Shown: positions 24,201-37,813, counted from the first letter of the stretch. The stretch is DNA of 60,000 bases from Nematostella vectensis (GCF_932526225.1 NC_064039.1:4293001-4353000), one strand, 5' to 3'. Numbers and translations are program-made. The notes: generated from the sequence alone by a model not told the origin.

Positions 24201-27200
24201 ACAATGAGAAAACATGGTCCAAGTAAATTCGATTAAAACAATCCTGTTTTCTTGTATAAATCTCATTTTTAACTTCAAAAGTTTCAAAGTAAATTTGATT
24301 GCTCCACTGAATGTTTTAACGCACGCAATAGTTTTTTTTAGCCTTGGGTTTCAGGTATTTGCATTTTTTTTTTCATTTTCATATAGTCAAACTAAACCAA
24401 AATAAAAAGTTGAACGAATGTTGCCTTTTACAATCATGGGTGAGAAACTGGGTAATTTTGATAATCATCCAAATAACACCGATCTTTAAAGGATTCTAAA
24501 CATACCTAATTCATGATGGTATTTGTTTTGTTCAACTTTGCTTGAACGTTTTAGTTAAATAAACTGTTTTTATATTCATTGAAACAAAATAATACTGAAC
24601 ACTATACTCAGTTTAAATATATATATTTATATTTATGTGGTTATCTATGTATCAGTTTCAATCTTTCCGTCCAAATGCTCTACATGCATTTCTTTCAAGA
24701 AGTTAAAATTTGATCTTAAATTTTCGTCAATAGTCTCTAACTTTAACGCTTTTCAATTAGATTTAAGGTTGCAACTAAATTCCCACCTTTGACTGTTTTT
24801 TGTGTAGGTTGCGGTGTGCCAGCTAGCTAAATAAGCCTCTTCATTTGTCTGTGCGGTTATCATCTGTTATATTTTATGTCGTAGTTCTCACTCACCCTTC
24901 GCGCACGCCGCGTTGCACTAAGTTAAGCTTTCTTAATATACCAACATGTATTTGCACAATTGGCCATCAGCCCACTCACCCGTTCAAAACCACGGTTGTT
25001 TGAGAGTTCTCTTCACGAATGTGAACCAGCGGTCTAAGTGTTGTCTTAACCGAGACAATCGCTAGAAAAATGCTGCCTTGTTTTTCATCGTCACTTGCTT
25101 ATCGATCCTCTGATCACAGGCGCAAAGCATAATTGCGCTCAACAAGTCGAATTAATCTAATTACTGTCATCTCCTGTAATTACCCTTTAAGCATCACACC
25201 GGCTGTAGTTGAGACGCACTGACTGGTCTATGACTGCCTGAATCAACACTGGAATGATTCTGGGGCTCACTAAACGGCCTTATAATAATATTTAAAACAC
25301 TTTGCTTAACCTTAAAGAGAAAACAACTATGGGAACCAGGGAGCCGCGCCCATAAAAACACCAAATCTTTCTTGAAAGAATAGTTAATGCGTGATTCTAA
25401 GGAAAGATCAATACCCCCTCCCCCCATTAAGCCCCCTTCCACTCCAGCCCCCCCACCCCCCTCCTCATGAAAGGGCATGGGGTATGGGGCATTTTGTTTT
25501 GGGGGTGGGAGGTAGAGAGGGGGGTTGACGACAACAACAAGGCTTTATCTATATTTTGTTTTCTTTTTCCCTTTAGAAAAAAGTGCCATGCAGGATGTAG
25601 TTTTACAAATTTTGTTTTTCTTACATTTCGTCCAATTAGATGACCGGTATTACTATAGTATATTTTTATAAACGATAGCGCAGCACATGAGGTCATTGAA
25701 ATACTCATAGTTAACTGCACAATCGTCACATTATAGTTTCCAACATTGCTGAGAACAGAAGGGGGTAACAATAATGGTAACTAAACGCAAAGTTAGTCTC
25801 GATTCTCAGGTTCGGAACTCTTTGACCTTTTGTTGAATGATTTTCCATGCTCGTTTCCAATTAGTAAATGAAGTATAACTTTTTTTGATGGTTTCGAATT
25901 TCGGATTTCGAATTTTCATCACATTATGCGTCCTCTAATATTGAATGTAAGCAATAACAAAGGTGTGGCTGATCATGACTCTTTAAACCTCAGTTCATCT
26001 ACTATCTCTTACATGGCCAGAGTCTGCGCGCACGGGTTCAAGAGGGTGTTCAAGGAGGCGAGGTCTACATATCCCGGTCTTACCCTCTGTTGGATCAGCC
26101 GATGTTTTCTACTTCAAGTCCAATATCCTTTAAAATTAACTGTTAAATCAGTAGTAAGAGCGCTATAATATATTTCTACCGGACAATCGACAACAGTTTA
26201 CAAAAATTAAATATTTATCTGTCTCCATATTATATTGTTTTTAATTCTCGCAACTTTTTCTGTAAAGAACGGGCCTCTGATATTTTTTAGATGATAAAAA
26301 ATACTCTGATATTTTTAGAGGATAAAAAGTCTAAAATACTGTTGAATTAAATACGTTCAAAAACTATAAAATTAGATTCGGTAAAAAAGCATGAGTTTGG
26401 GCGGTTTTAGATAGTAGGAAGTTTAGCGTTAGCTATTCTGAGAGATGTTGACACTTTTGTATGCAGTTATGAACTTTAATTGATGTTTCATACTACAATT
26501 CATTCTAACAGCGAGCCAACCATAGATGATTCAAGAAGGGACTAGTTCAAGGGGGATTTGCGATTTGAGAGAACTGTTTTAAAAGAGGTTATCCTATTTC
26601 GTGACAAAGAGGAGAGCTTTCTAGATCAAGTATGCAGATGTGGGGAATAGCAATACTTAACATTAGAAAACTTAAAAAGGCGAACGAAACGGACGAATTA
26701 TTACAGAATGTAGAGAAAACGCAACGCGAAAAGATGTTACAAATAAAACAGAGATGGAAGATAAATGCAACTTAAAGGGATGACAAAAAAGAAGAAATAT
26801 TTGCAAACGTGAATTTCTTCCTTTTTGGGGGCAACACACACAAAAAATCAAAAAAATTCATGTATTGGAAACCTTACTTTTAATAAAAAGCAAAAACAAA
26901 TAAGGGGAAACGCCTCTCGATAGCATCAATACATTACTTCCAATCCTTAAAACATTCGGGCAATTCAATGTAGTTAAGAGGCATATATCAATAGGAAACA
27001 AAATAGTACAGACAAAGAAAAAAAATGACATAGACGTTATATTCAGAAGTGTTTTTACTACACATTAGATAAAGAAATGTGATGAACAATTGAAAAGAAC
27101 ACCATGAACAATTGAAAAGAACACCAAAGAGAAGCGATTATTCGCGCCATATCCGGACTCAAAGAGTTTTATTTGTTTGTAGCTGATATGATTATTTTTT

Positions 27201-28149
27201 TCAGGAAACGAGGACTTGGTGAGATTTGGGTCACGTAAAAAAACACCATTAACAGCAATGCTCCACTTTAATGTGAAATCGAGTAACGGTCCATTCTAAA
27301 ATTGCATATAGCAAGCTGTGTTTTGGGGCCAAATGTCTATGCAATCACAATAGGGACTCTAATGTACACAGCAGTGAAAAAAGTCTCACATTGCAACCAG
27401 ACAAGGCTACCATAGCTAAGCTGGACAAAGCTGAATCAGTGTGAAAGTTCACAGTGGAAACTATATTTATATTTTTCAAGTACTTACGCATAAGGTGTTT
27501 CAGCTTGTTGAAAAATGAAAGCACTCAATGTATATAGTTTCTTAATTAGAAAATCCCATGATATGGGAAATAGAGGGGCTTTTAAAAGAAGCTTTCAATT
27601 AGATTGAATCTGTTGCTGAGATAATTTAATGGCCAAGTATTATGCTCGCATCACCCACCACACACATTAAGGTCGCTAATGTAAAAATAGCATTAAATTG
27701 TATTCACTTAGACGCAGAATGTTATCAAAAACATTATTAACATTTCTGCGTTTGTTGCATTGTTATTATTTCTCACTTTTATATTCTCTGTTAAGCGCAT
27801 CTAAATACAATTCCTAGTACTTGCTGTTGTCTTTTCCCCTATTTCTCAATGTCTAAATCTTCAACCTGGCTTTCATGGTTGAAAATAAAATGAAAACCTA
27901 TAGCACCATTCTGTCTCCTAAATCATAATGCCAATAAATTGATCTTGCGATATTAAAAAAAAAACTAAAACGAATTCAGGCCCTGCGGGTTTGCAATTTG
28001 GATGCTATTTGGAAATTGTAAAATGTGCACTACCATCGACCGAGAGCGGTTTTCTTTCTTTTTAAGTGTTTTCTGAAGTAAGCGTTTCTTACGGCGGCCC
28101 CATTTGCTGTCTTACCGTTTGTTGTCCTCCCTATTCTACACAAACCTAC
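24201..28149. other. Intergenic, AT-rich
   Basis: No supported gene. A purine/pyrimidine-skewed C- and G-rich stretch lies at 25410-25530. An exact 22-base tandem duplication is at 27082-27125. Confidence 0.45.
27082..27125. repeat. Exact 22 bp tandem duplication
   Basis: atgaacaattgaaaagaaca plus cc occurs twice without a mismatch, which suggests a recent slippage or repair event. Confidence 0.8.
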
Positions 28150-28274
28150 CTGGGGCAACGAGGTATGTTGGCCAGCATGAGCCCGGAAAAAGCTAGAGCG
28201 ATACCTATCAAGAGTGCGCCGTCCGCAGAGGCGACGGGATTTGCCGCTAAATTCGTAAACATTGCTGCAGCCAT
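28150..28274 (-). CDS. Candidate first coding exon, hydrophobic protein
   Basis: On the minus strand an ATG at 28274 (context gaATGG) opens 41 codons that end exactly at a consensus donor, CCCCAG/gtaggt, after which the frame stops at once (TAG). The peptide begins MAAAMFTNLAANPVASADG and continues with a membrane-spanning segment, GALLIGIALAFSGLMLANI (about residues 19-37). This has the look of a signal anchor or transmembrane exon. I found no downstream exon with the required phase 2, and I do not recognise the family. Upstream ATGs exist in the presumed 5' UTR. The plus strand is also open here, so coding on the other strand is not excluded. Confidence 0.33.
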
Positions 28275-30604
28275 TCAACGGCTGATGGCGGTAACCCTAA
28301 AGCATTCCGCTAGCATGCTTAGCAGGAGTCAAGCAATTTAGACTTCGTTTGGGTTCTAAATGAGCGAAAAGATGGAGTGTAAAATAATAAGCAGGATGCA
28401 TCAGATAATTTGTGGAAGTAATTTGTGGATTAGTTTATCAAGCTGAACGTGCTTCTGTCGCGGTGTCTGTTCTTCTTCCATGAATTTCTTACCCCTTTAA
28501 ATCATAACACCATCGAGAGCCCGTGCGACACCAAGTCGAGCGATTACAGACGTTAATTTGTGCGGTACCTACCTAACTGTTACTCGTTACGTTTTTTGTT
28601 CTTCGACAAAAATGTTGTCATCAACTGCATATATCTCCTTTCAGTCCACCCTCGAGCTGAAAGAAAAAAGACAAAAAGATGAAGTTCCTTTCATGCGCAA
28701 TCACTTTCTCTTGTTGTTTTTTTTCCACCGGCTCTTCACCTCAGCTCAAAGCTGCGCGATCGCCCTCGTTAGCTAGACCCTGGGAATGTTAAAGCTGATT
28801 TTGGTAGAGCTTCAGAAGGTGACACTGATTGCTCAGGGAAGCGTAATCTCAGCGTAGATTTGACCCTGCAACCCTATCACTCAGTGGGGGAGCGGGCTAG
28901 CGCCGCAGAATTATTATCAGTTTGCATGCGATACTAACCCAGGCTTAGGCCACTATTGTCTACTATATTATTAGGGATTTACAAGTCTTTAGAATCACTG
29001 TGATGATCCAATTTGATGCTTCCCACGGTTTCGTGCCTCCATGTATCGTGTTCATCTCACTTGGATTTTTCTAATGCGGATATGTTATTTGGTTGTGCGT
29101 AGTGTGGATTACTTGCGAAAGTGTCTTCTCCAAGTTGATAACATACGCCCAACACATGTGTGTTAATTCACTTGGCAATCTTATTTGACACATTAGGTGT
29201 CAAAACCCTAGCGTGTGTTATACTATTTGCACAGTCTAGCGCTGAAGTTATTACAAATTACTCTTTCACTTATCCCTAAACATACGCCATTGTTCGATCA
29301 CAACCTTGTTATTCGGACACTTTAGTGCATCATACAATCGACACCGACAGAGAAAATAACGGATAGGCCTTCATAAGCACCGCTAGTTTTAGGTCATTCT
29401 AAAGGCATTCGCAAAGGACCTGTTTAAGACAGCCCAGAGACAGCTAGTCTTTGTCAGTGTTCTGTATACATAAGGATCTGGCGATGACATTAATGGGAGC
29501 GAACAAATTAGGAAAGCACACACTCGGCGGAATGCGTTTAGTTACATGATGCTTAATCAAAATGTTCTACGGCAAATATGACCGACTGACCTCGACTATT
29601 ACTACCTTATTTTTTCCATGTGCTTGTGCGTAGTGCTTTAGCTCAGTGGGCAGTCTTTTCTTAAGTTCTTTTTCTTGACGAAAAGCGCATACTACCATGA
29701 AATCAAGACGTTGAGCTGCGGTCACTCTCCCGGCAGACTTAGCAAGAACAGTCAGAAAGGCACCGCCGTTTGTTACTCAGGAAATTTTACTCAGAAGTGG
29801 CTAAGAAAACGATGCGTTTGTGTTAATGCGCGCTCTTTATTGATGTCCTATTTAAAACTATGAAGGGCACGTTAAAATTTCCTGTTAACAAGCGAGAATA
29901 AACGCTTCAAATTCACGTCTGTTATCCTTAGACTTTCAAGTGCGTGCTTGAAAAGCTGTCACCTTTACCACAAGAAGACACCCTTCAAGGACGTGATCAT
30001 TGCAGTTATTGCATGCTATATGGCTAAGTAAATAACATGTTAATATTGACATTACGGCTACTGCGAGAAACCGCGGGTTATTAAATGACCGTGGGAATAG
30101 ACAAGAAAATAATTGAGCTAAATCGAAAAGAAAGCCAAGAAAAGGTGACAGAAATGACGAAAGAGTGGATATCCGGTGCAAAGTGCTGGAAATATACACA
30201 CAGCTACTGTAAACAACCATTGTACATTTAGCGTATTTTTTAAACCCCGTGCAACATCGCCAGAACTGCTTTCAATCGAGCTAAGGAAATGCCAAGTGAC
30301 CAAGATCTCAACGAGCTGAGTATTGGATGTATTAGTTTCTCAAAACTGTTATTCCCCTCTGCCAATTTCTCCGTCATTGATATGAACAAGAGCTTGCTAA
30401 AGCAAGAAGGTCATTATATGATTAGATGGGAAACGGAAGATACGCAAAAGAAGATGAATAATAACTCCCTTTATTATATGCCAACAACCACTTCCGGTGG
30501 AATGGCGCACGCTGATTGGCTGTTGAGCGTTGCTGCGGTCGTTACAAAAATTTTTCCGGTTTTGTTCTACACTGTAATAGCAATTTGTTGCCGCTTTTCT
30601 GCAG
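28275..30604. other. Intergenic
   Basis: No supported gene. This is the presumed promoter side of the minus-strand exon at 28150-28274. A tRNA box-A-like ttagctcagtgg at 29638 has no matching box B. Confidence 0.4.
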
Positions 30605-30751
30605 TAGCTGTAATGTCAATGTTGATGTTCGTGAAGATTTTGTTCGCAATGACAAAGACCATTTTACAAATCGACTCGTTATTTCGAGCTTTGGAGTTGA
30701 GCAATCGTGGCTTGTAAATCCAGAAATAGTTCCTTCTTTCACTTCAGCAGC
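30605..30751 (+). CDS. Candidate internal exon, unknown protein
   Basis: A strong acceptor (ttgccgcttttctgcag) ends at 30604 and a consensus donor (AGC/gtaagt) begins at 30752. Between them 147 bases are open as one base, 48 codons and two bases. The peptide contains SCNVNVDVREDFVRND and FGVEQSWLVNPEIVP; both are polar and free of low complexity. A longer ORF in another frame (30289-30717, ATG start, 142 residues, hydrophobic) overlaps and is the alternative. Partner exons were not found. A diverged minus-strand look-alike of the acceptor and exon start (about 30066-30035) hits a stop after 11 codons. Confidence 0.25.
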
Positions 30752-30757
30752 GTAAGT

Positions 30758-31941
30758 TTTCCTTTTCGTACAAATATTTCAAAAAGCCATTTAATAAATA
30801 ACTTATTATATTCGCTTGCTCGGTCCGTACTGAGAAATCTCAGCACTTTTTTTTTGCACAGACCTCGGCCTGTACAAAGCCCGCGGGCTGAGATTTCTCA
30901 ATACGGACCTCGTGCTTGGCTAATAAGTAGTATGCAATAATAGTAAGATGCTTTTGAAATACTCAAGACACTAAGATAACAAATATTTATGATATTTGTT
31001 TTCTTTTCTTTTAGGAATCATCGTTTTGAGATCATTTCGTCATAAATGTTAGGTAGGAATTTCAACCTGGTATGTCATATTTCCTTGATTGCATATGGCA
31101 AAGTAGTTAATTGCTTTTTTCGGGTTTTCAGTTAACCCTGCCCCGGATGGATGGTGATGAGCGAGATTGTAATGCTCAGGTTTTCAGAAGGGGAAACTAG
31201 AAAGCACGTAGGGAGACTGTTGTGGTGGACTAGAGCGATAGAAGGTATGTGTTGAAAACCTTTTTACTGAACTTAAAACGGTACTTCTACGCACCATCTA
31301 CAGTTGTACACCCATTGACAGGGTGGAGGGAATTTAATGAGATCGTTTAAGATTACCGAAAATCCTATCTAAATTCTCAGTACTTGATCATCTCTAGGTT
31401 GTTATAGGGGAATAAAATATGGAAATCAAAATATTCACAGCATTCGCGATGAGAGCGTATGGGTGATCGTTCATCTTTTTGGACCCAAATTCTTAGGCGA
31501 AATTCAGTTGTAAGTTTCGGTAGATTTTTGTATGAAGAAAAGGAAAAAACCTCTTTGCGGAAAAATAAAATAAATCTGATTACTTGAAGATTTAGATTTG
31601 ATTGCACAATCCATTGCCTATTTGGCTCAATTGGGACATATGCTTTCGTGAAATGCATTCACACAGTAAAAGGACGTTAAGTAACGGCTACGAGTACTGT
31701 TTGTCATGTATACCAACCGGATAATAAGAAATCCAAGGCTGAACAGCGCGTGGAGTCTTTCATTTGACAGATGCGAGTCGTATTTGCAAAAGAGATTACT
31801 TTTTGGCTTACATTACATCGATTACGATAAGCTTTCGTTTATGGAAAAATATAGTATTTAAACTGTTGTGGCAAAAAATTACTAAGTTTGTTGCCATTTG
31901 TTTAATTAACCATAAAACAACGCGAGGTAATAACACCATCT
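30758..31941. other. Intergenic
   Basis: No supported gene. An inverted repeat around the word ctgagatttctca / tgagaaatctcag (30830-30903) is the only structure noticed. Confidence 0.4.
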
Positions 31942-32218
31942 ATGTATATACATACCTATTTCAAAAAAAACGTTATCAGTGCAAATGGCAAAATGGCCAT
32001 TGACGAATGGCACTTCTAAGACCGAAAGGACCCATGGATCCCAAAGTATTTGTTCCAAATTCAGAAAAATATAAATAAAACATACGGCTATCCATTTATG
32101 TGGTTCTGATATCGCTTGAGTTTATTTATAAACTTTATTTTTACAATTAATTGCTTCCCATAAAAACCTGCCATTCGCCATTTGCACTTACATCCTTTAT
32201 TGAAATAGGTGTATACAT
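31942..32218. mobile_element. MITE with ACCTATTTCAA ends
   Basis: The left end atgtatatacatacctattt (31942) and the right end aaataggtgtatacat (to 32218) are inverted. The arms extend through a shared agtgcaaatggc. 277 bp, no ORF. Same family as the element at 37814. Confidence 0.6.
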
Positions 32219-32489
32219 GAACATCTAAATGAACATGACATGCTAGGAAAACTGTCAACACAAAAATATATTATGTTTATTCCCTTTTTTTAACCCTTAT
32301 TGATTCTAAGGGGAAAGCTCTACAGTACAATACTGTACAATACTGTACTCTACAAGTCGTCTACCTCAAGATAGATTTATTTACCTGTTATCCGAATAGC
32401 CTGGTTGCTATATCTACATAAATACAAGATAGCAACAGATATCATTACTGTTATATTACACTGTAGTATAGCAAACGGACTGGGCCGTT

Positions 32490-32537
32490 TTCGGTCGCAT
32501 TTTCGGTCGCACCTTCGGTCGCATTTCCGGTCGCACC
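32490..32537. repeat. 12 bp tandem repeat, four copies
   Basis: ttcggtcgcatt / ttcggtcgcacc alternate at 32490, 32502, 32514 and 32526. This accounts for the Asp-Arg-Lys-Cys repeat of a spurious minus-strand frame. Confidence 0.85.
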
Positions 32538-35500
32538 TTGCCGTTTTTTCAAGGGGCGGCACCAGGAAAAACTAGCTTGCTCCAGGAAATAGATCATCTA
32601 CATTATTTTTTTAAGCTCAAGGAAGGACGATATCAACCCAAAAAACTGTAAATGCTTCTACAAGGTATGCTCAAGGTTTTCACAGTTTTTGCATTTTATA
32701 TTTTAAGTCTACTTTGAACCTGCATTTTTCACAGAAAATGTTGCCTGAACTTCGGAAAAAAAAACATTAAAAAAGCCGCAAAAAAACACTGAGATAAAAC
32801 ATAAGTAGCTCAATTTTTCGTCCCGTCAAAATAAAGCCATATTGCATGTTACAGATAAAATTAGCTAGCCGCTTTACCCGCTTACCGATATTGAGATGAA
32901 AAGACAGCATGAATGGCGCATCCCTGCCTTTCTTGTTTTCTTTTAACACATTCCTGATGTCTAAGTTAAATTATACAATCAGTTTTTGTTGTTGTTGTTC
33001 TTTTGTTGATCTTTTTGAACAATACCGCAAGTAAATGTTCGAAGACTTTAATTGAATATTTTTAGTTCTTATTTCTTACTCGAGAGACAAGTAGAGTCGC
33101 AGCATAACCGGGTCATCTTTTATCTAGCTAAAAAAGCCTAATGATAGCGGCAATTTACGATCATTTACGGCTTCAATCGTATATTTGGATAGCCCTCGAA
33201 TATTTTGATTGACATGCTGGGCGGGGAAGCCCATTAAAATCTTATTTTAAATTTTAAAGTTCGCGCTTGCTTTTCACCCCAAATAGGTCGCAATTTTACT
33301 GTACAAGGGATTTTTTTTCAAATTTAATTTCAGTGGTTATTTTATTGGGTGTCTGGTCCGCAGACTGTTTGTATTCCGTGACCGCCACTACTCTTCAAAT
33401 TTCGCAATGTTCTGATGTTTTGTATTCCTTACCGCGATCTGCCAAAATCGAGTGTGCTTATTGGTAGTTCTACATACACTTTAATCCAGGGGCCTTTTGT
33501 GTCAGAAACGTCGCAAAGTAAAAAAGCCGATTTATCTCTAAACAAACAATCAATTTCACCTCAAACACTGTCCTTTCACCGGGAAAGGCTGATCAAAGGC
33601 CGATAAACGTGCTGATCATCGGTGAAATAAGAAAAGCGTTGACTTTTCTCGTCGCTTAAAGAGCTTTATTGTCGTTTGTGGGGCGCGCAGTTTTTGAAGA
33701 ACGCAAGCTCGTCGTATCTCAAGAATCTCAAGTTTTCTTGAAGATTTGTTTCCTATAGCTGATATAAAACTAAAGTTCCGATTGTTTGACGCCAGTTTTT
33801 AATCAAGACTGCTGGTGATCGTTATCTACACTTGATTTTTATACTTGCCAATTTCAGGACATTTCATCATTTATCGATTTTTTTATTGCCTACATTTGAA
33901 TTTAAGGATATTTCGACATTTTTTTTTACCACTTATTGTTCTTTTAGCTAAGTTGTTTGCATAACTTACTGGGTATAGCCTCCAGCGGATCCAGACTCTT
34001 GTTAAATGAAAAACTAGAAAAGGACAAACTAGAAAAATGGATAAGAAAAAAGATAATAGAAAAATTGCACGGAACCCGCGAGGCAATCCGCCTCCACCCC
34101 CACCCCCTGGATCCATCCTGGATTTTATATAAAATAATGGTGAATACATTTTTGAACGAAAAAAAAGCCTTTTTACTTTGTAGTTTTTTTTTTAAAATAA
34201 GTATGCAGTCAAGAAGAGAACGGGCTAGTCGAAGAGATACTTCATGTACTAGAGTTCGGAAAGCGTGCAATGCAAACCGAAGCCTCACGCAGCGCTGCGT
34301 AAAACCGGATCAGTTTTATTGAATTTCTGACATTTGTCCTGGTAACTGTTATTTCAGTTGTAGTTCAGCTGTAGTCCAATATCCTTTTTGGTTCTAGCCA
34401 TTAAACAAATTCAAAGTCAATGAAAATGGATTAAATGTCTGTCAGCAACCGTGTCAGACCATTCCACCGATTCGCGGATGTTTATTAAATAAAAAGACAG
34501 AGAAGCCCCCTGTTTAGCCTTGTATACTTTTATCAAAATTGACGAGAACTAAAGACGTCATATCATTAATTGAATTAAAAGTTTCATATGTATTTCAGAA
34601 GTCTTCTGTTTCTGTCGTAATTTTTCACTTCCATACCCTGTAGTTTTCTCACAGGTTTTCTGTCGTTCAAAAAGTCGGAATTAGCTGCCCTATAACAGCA
34701 GGTAGTTGTCAAAGCTAGTTTCATTTCGTATTCAAAACTTCCCTGCTTTCGTATTCAAAACTTCTCTTACTTTCTCGCCCATTTTCGCGCCAAATGTGAA
34801 TGACCTTACCTTATTTTTGACACTACTATCTTGTATTTCAATTCCACAGTGTAGACCCCATTTGATACTTCACAAAAATACCTGTTAGACCAAAATATTT
34901 TGCCTGCCACAAGACTCCTGCCTCTATCAAATGTATTCTGAAGATTAGCCCAGCTGGACTTATTGTTCGCGTCGCAAATTATACGAAAACAACCGAGGTG
35001 CGCGGGGCCTTCTGAGACAAACGGTCCTTCAAATCACGTTATAACATTCATGAGGCGTTGCTAATCCACAAATCGAGGATTCGGATTTTTAATTAAAGAC
35101 GGATTAAAAGATCATACGATCTGATATACTTACTAATTGGCAATAGCTTACAGCATATAGGCCTCTTGACTTCAAAAAGCCAATATTTTGTGCTGTGCAC
35201 TGGTTTATCTCTAACATTGGTCGTACTGTTCAATGGGAGAAATCTTGGATTTGAGTAAAGTATGTCGTCTCAAGCTTCAATGATGTTAATTTGAGGACAC
35301 AAAATGGGATGGCGGTACACGATAAAAGCAAAGGGGAAATACTTTGTAGTTACCGATGTTTTCCGGTATTCCTGCGCGTATACTTGAGATAAAGAGGTTA
35401 TTTATCATAATCAAAGGACTTGATATTTTTTATAGTCCGTTTCCACAGTCAAACGGCTCGTATTTGTAAAGTTTCGGATATAGGTTTCACTCATTAAGAT

Positions 35501-35761
35501 AAGCTTTTCTCATTAAAACGCCTCAAGGCAACGATTCGAAGATGAACGAGTCATTTCTTAATTTCTAAGAACCAGCGGCAAGATCATGGAACAAAGAAGA
35601 AAATATAAAAACCAAAGCAGCTATTTTGTTGGTCCGATGTTTTATGCTTTTCTCTAGATCAATTTAAATGATTTCCCCGAACGGTCGGCCACGCAGTGAA
35701 TTTATTTCTTTTTTGGCCTTCGCTTTCCATGAAAATCCATAAGACTCATCTCACTATTGTT
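32538..35761. other. Intergenic, AT-rich
   Basis: No supported gene. A possible worn MITE spans roughly 33970-34120 (CGGATCCAG near the left, CTGGATCCATCCTGG near the right). Confidence 0.4.
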
Positions 35762-35868
35762 GCAATGAGCGCACAATGGTCGTCTGATTGGCTAACGCAA
35801 CAAGCGAGTGGTTCAGCCATCTGATTGGCTGATGCAATGAGCGAGTACAGAGCCTTCGATTGGCTCAC
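35762..35868. promoter_or_regulatory. Triplicated 36 bp unit with inverted CCAAT boxes
   Basis: Three tandem units begin gcaatgagcgc, gcaacaagcga and gcaatgagcga, each ending with TGATTGGCT or CGATTGGCT (inverted CCAAT). Aaatataac at about 35887 could serve as a TATA element. An AATAAA follows at about 35961. It has the outline of a small promoter, but no ORF longer than ten codons follows directly. Confidence 0.4.
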
Positions 35869-36620
35869 TTTGTCTTCGTTCTCCCTAAATATAACCGTTT
35901 TTCAAAAAGTGATAGTTTACAGAATGGTTTGTCCACCCAGTTTGATGTTTCGCTAATGGAATAAAGTGTTAAAATTGAGCCTAAAACTTTCTTCTTTTTA
36001 TTGTTTCAAGCTTAGAAAAATATATTCCCTTTCCGTCATTGTACATTCTTCTGAAGGTGTCGGTACTCTTTAGGAATAGGTAGTCATTTAGAAAAATAAA
36101 TATAACCAAAAGCGTTGGTTTGTTTGCTTTAGAGATGCAACTATGCACTTGTGAATATACACTCTTTTTTATAACAACGTCTAATTTTCAGATGAGGCTG
36201 GCCGTTCTTATTTTTGGAGCATTTCAAGGCTAAAAAGTTCTTAACGATGTTCTTAAATTCTAGTGAATAAAAATATGGTACCCAATAAATTATTTAGGAA
36301 GAGAATTATACAAATGATCAATAGCAATAATATTAAAGGTTGCTATTATGAACACAATTTGATTCTGCATTCTATAGAACGCATCAAAACAATATTTTGC
36401 TGTTATCTCAGTTCGGGCATATTCTTAGCATGTTCTTAAAATTTGGTAAATTCTCGGGTAGAGAATTAGTAGTGAACTTTGATTTCAAACTGCATACGAC
36501 GTGTTTATCAAGTTGTATGTTGAAAGGCTGTCCGTGGACTCTTTGCTTGACGTCTCAAACACTCCTACATCTAAAGATGCCGGTTCAACTCCGCCATATT
36601 ATTAGTCGATTCTCATTGTC

Positions 36621-37412
36621 TTAAATGTATATCTGCGGCCAATAGACGTTAGTGTGTTTATTTATTTTTTTTAACAAGTCCCGGACTAGTACAAAGTTTC
36701 CTACAGCCATAGAAATTGTAAACACGATCTGGAAACTTAAAATCCCTGTGACTTTATCGAAGAACTTACGAATCGATATTTTCAACTGCAAGTGCCTTTT
36801 TGACGACTGTATCGATGTTGCGGTATTTATACTATAAATCGCTATAATAGGCAGTAGTAGAGTCATTCTCTCGAAAATGTTTACAGAATTTCCATTGATT
36901 ACCAATATTTGATTCAAAGAAGTACCGACAGTTTGGCTCAAGCGGCGTGTGCTCACAATTAGAGCCAGGGAAAATGGAAAATAAAAACAAATCGTTGATA
37001 TCCCCATTTATCCGATAGGAAACCAAAATGAAGATAGACACAAAGAGTATATAATCATTCACAATCTTCAAAAGATCCTAATTGTTTTGGGTAATTCGTT
37101 TGTTTTCCTATTGATTAAGTCCTTTTTTCTTTCTTTGAGCCCTTTGAGTACTTCTTCACTAAAGAGTGATAGCCTTGGTCGAAATGTGGGTGATCCAGGG
37201 TCCTTGTGGGGGTCGAATACAAAAGCACTCCATCCATCAACGTCGAGAAATGATCCATGGTTTTTCAAAGTTTTAGGAATTAACTGTGGTTGTATCTTGG
37301 AATTAAGTCGGTTGGAATTAAGTCGGTAAATTGTACTGCCATGGATTTTTTTCACATTTTGAGAAATTGTATATACACGATTGCCTATAGAGTTGAAATT
37401 GTCATTGGACAA
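36621..37412 (-). CDS. Candidate minus-strand ORF cluster, unknown
   Basis: Two successive minus-strand frames. The first (37412-37068, stop TGA) has no ATG start; it contains NHGSFLDVDGWSAFVFDPHK and then a Lys/Arg-rich tail, and reads like protein. The second (ATG at 37007, end 36621) codes 128 residues with a signal-peptide-like start (MGISTICFYFPFSLALIV) and two later hydrophobic stretches. A third frame overlaps it. No intron linking the two frames was found and neither was recognised. Chance ORFs of this length are possible in 60 kb. Confidence 0.2.
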
Positions 37413-37813
37413 TTAAAAATAAAAATGATGAATGATTACCTTAAAACATTAAACGTAAATCTAATCTAATACAGATAAGAATATATATCCCTAGCGAAGA
37501 AAAAGGTTTAAAAGAGAGAAGAAGACGTAAGAAAATCGGCCGAAGGAGTCGCCAGGGTAAGGATTTGAGTAAATAATTGTACGTGCTTCAAGTATCAAAT
37601 CACAAGTGTACCTTACTAATGTTTTTTTTTGCGTGCAGTAATTTCAGCGCACCGTCATGTTTGGAACCCCGATATTGCGTTTCTGGTACCGCCAACAGTT
37701 AAATGTCGGTCCCTTGCTAAATTGTTATATCGAGGTTCTACTAACTGTACCAAGAAAGTATTGCATCTGTTAGGTCCTAATCCGTCTCTGAATAGCGCAT
37801 ATGTGTTATGTTA

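Noticed and set aside
29638-29650. tRNA box-A-like TTAGCTCAGTGG
   Set aside because: No box B (GGTTCGANNCC) at tRNA distance and no cloverleaf.
32377-32562. Minus-strand ORF with Cys-Asp-Arg repeats
   Set aside because: Encoded by a 12 bp tandem repeat; not a gene.
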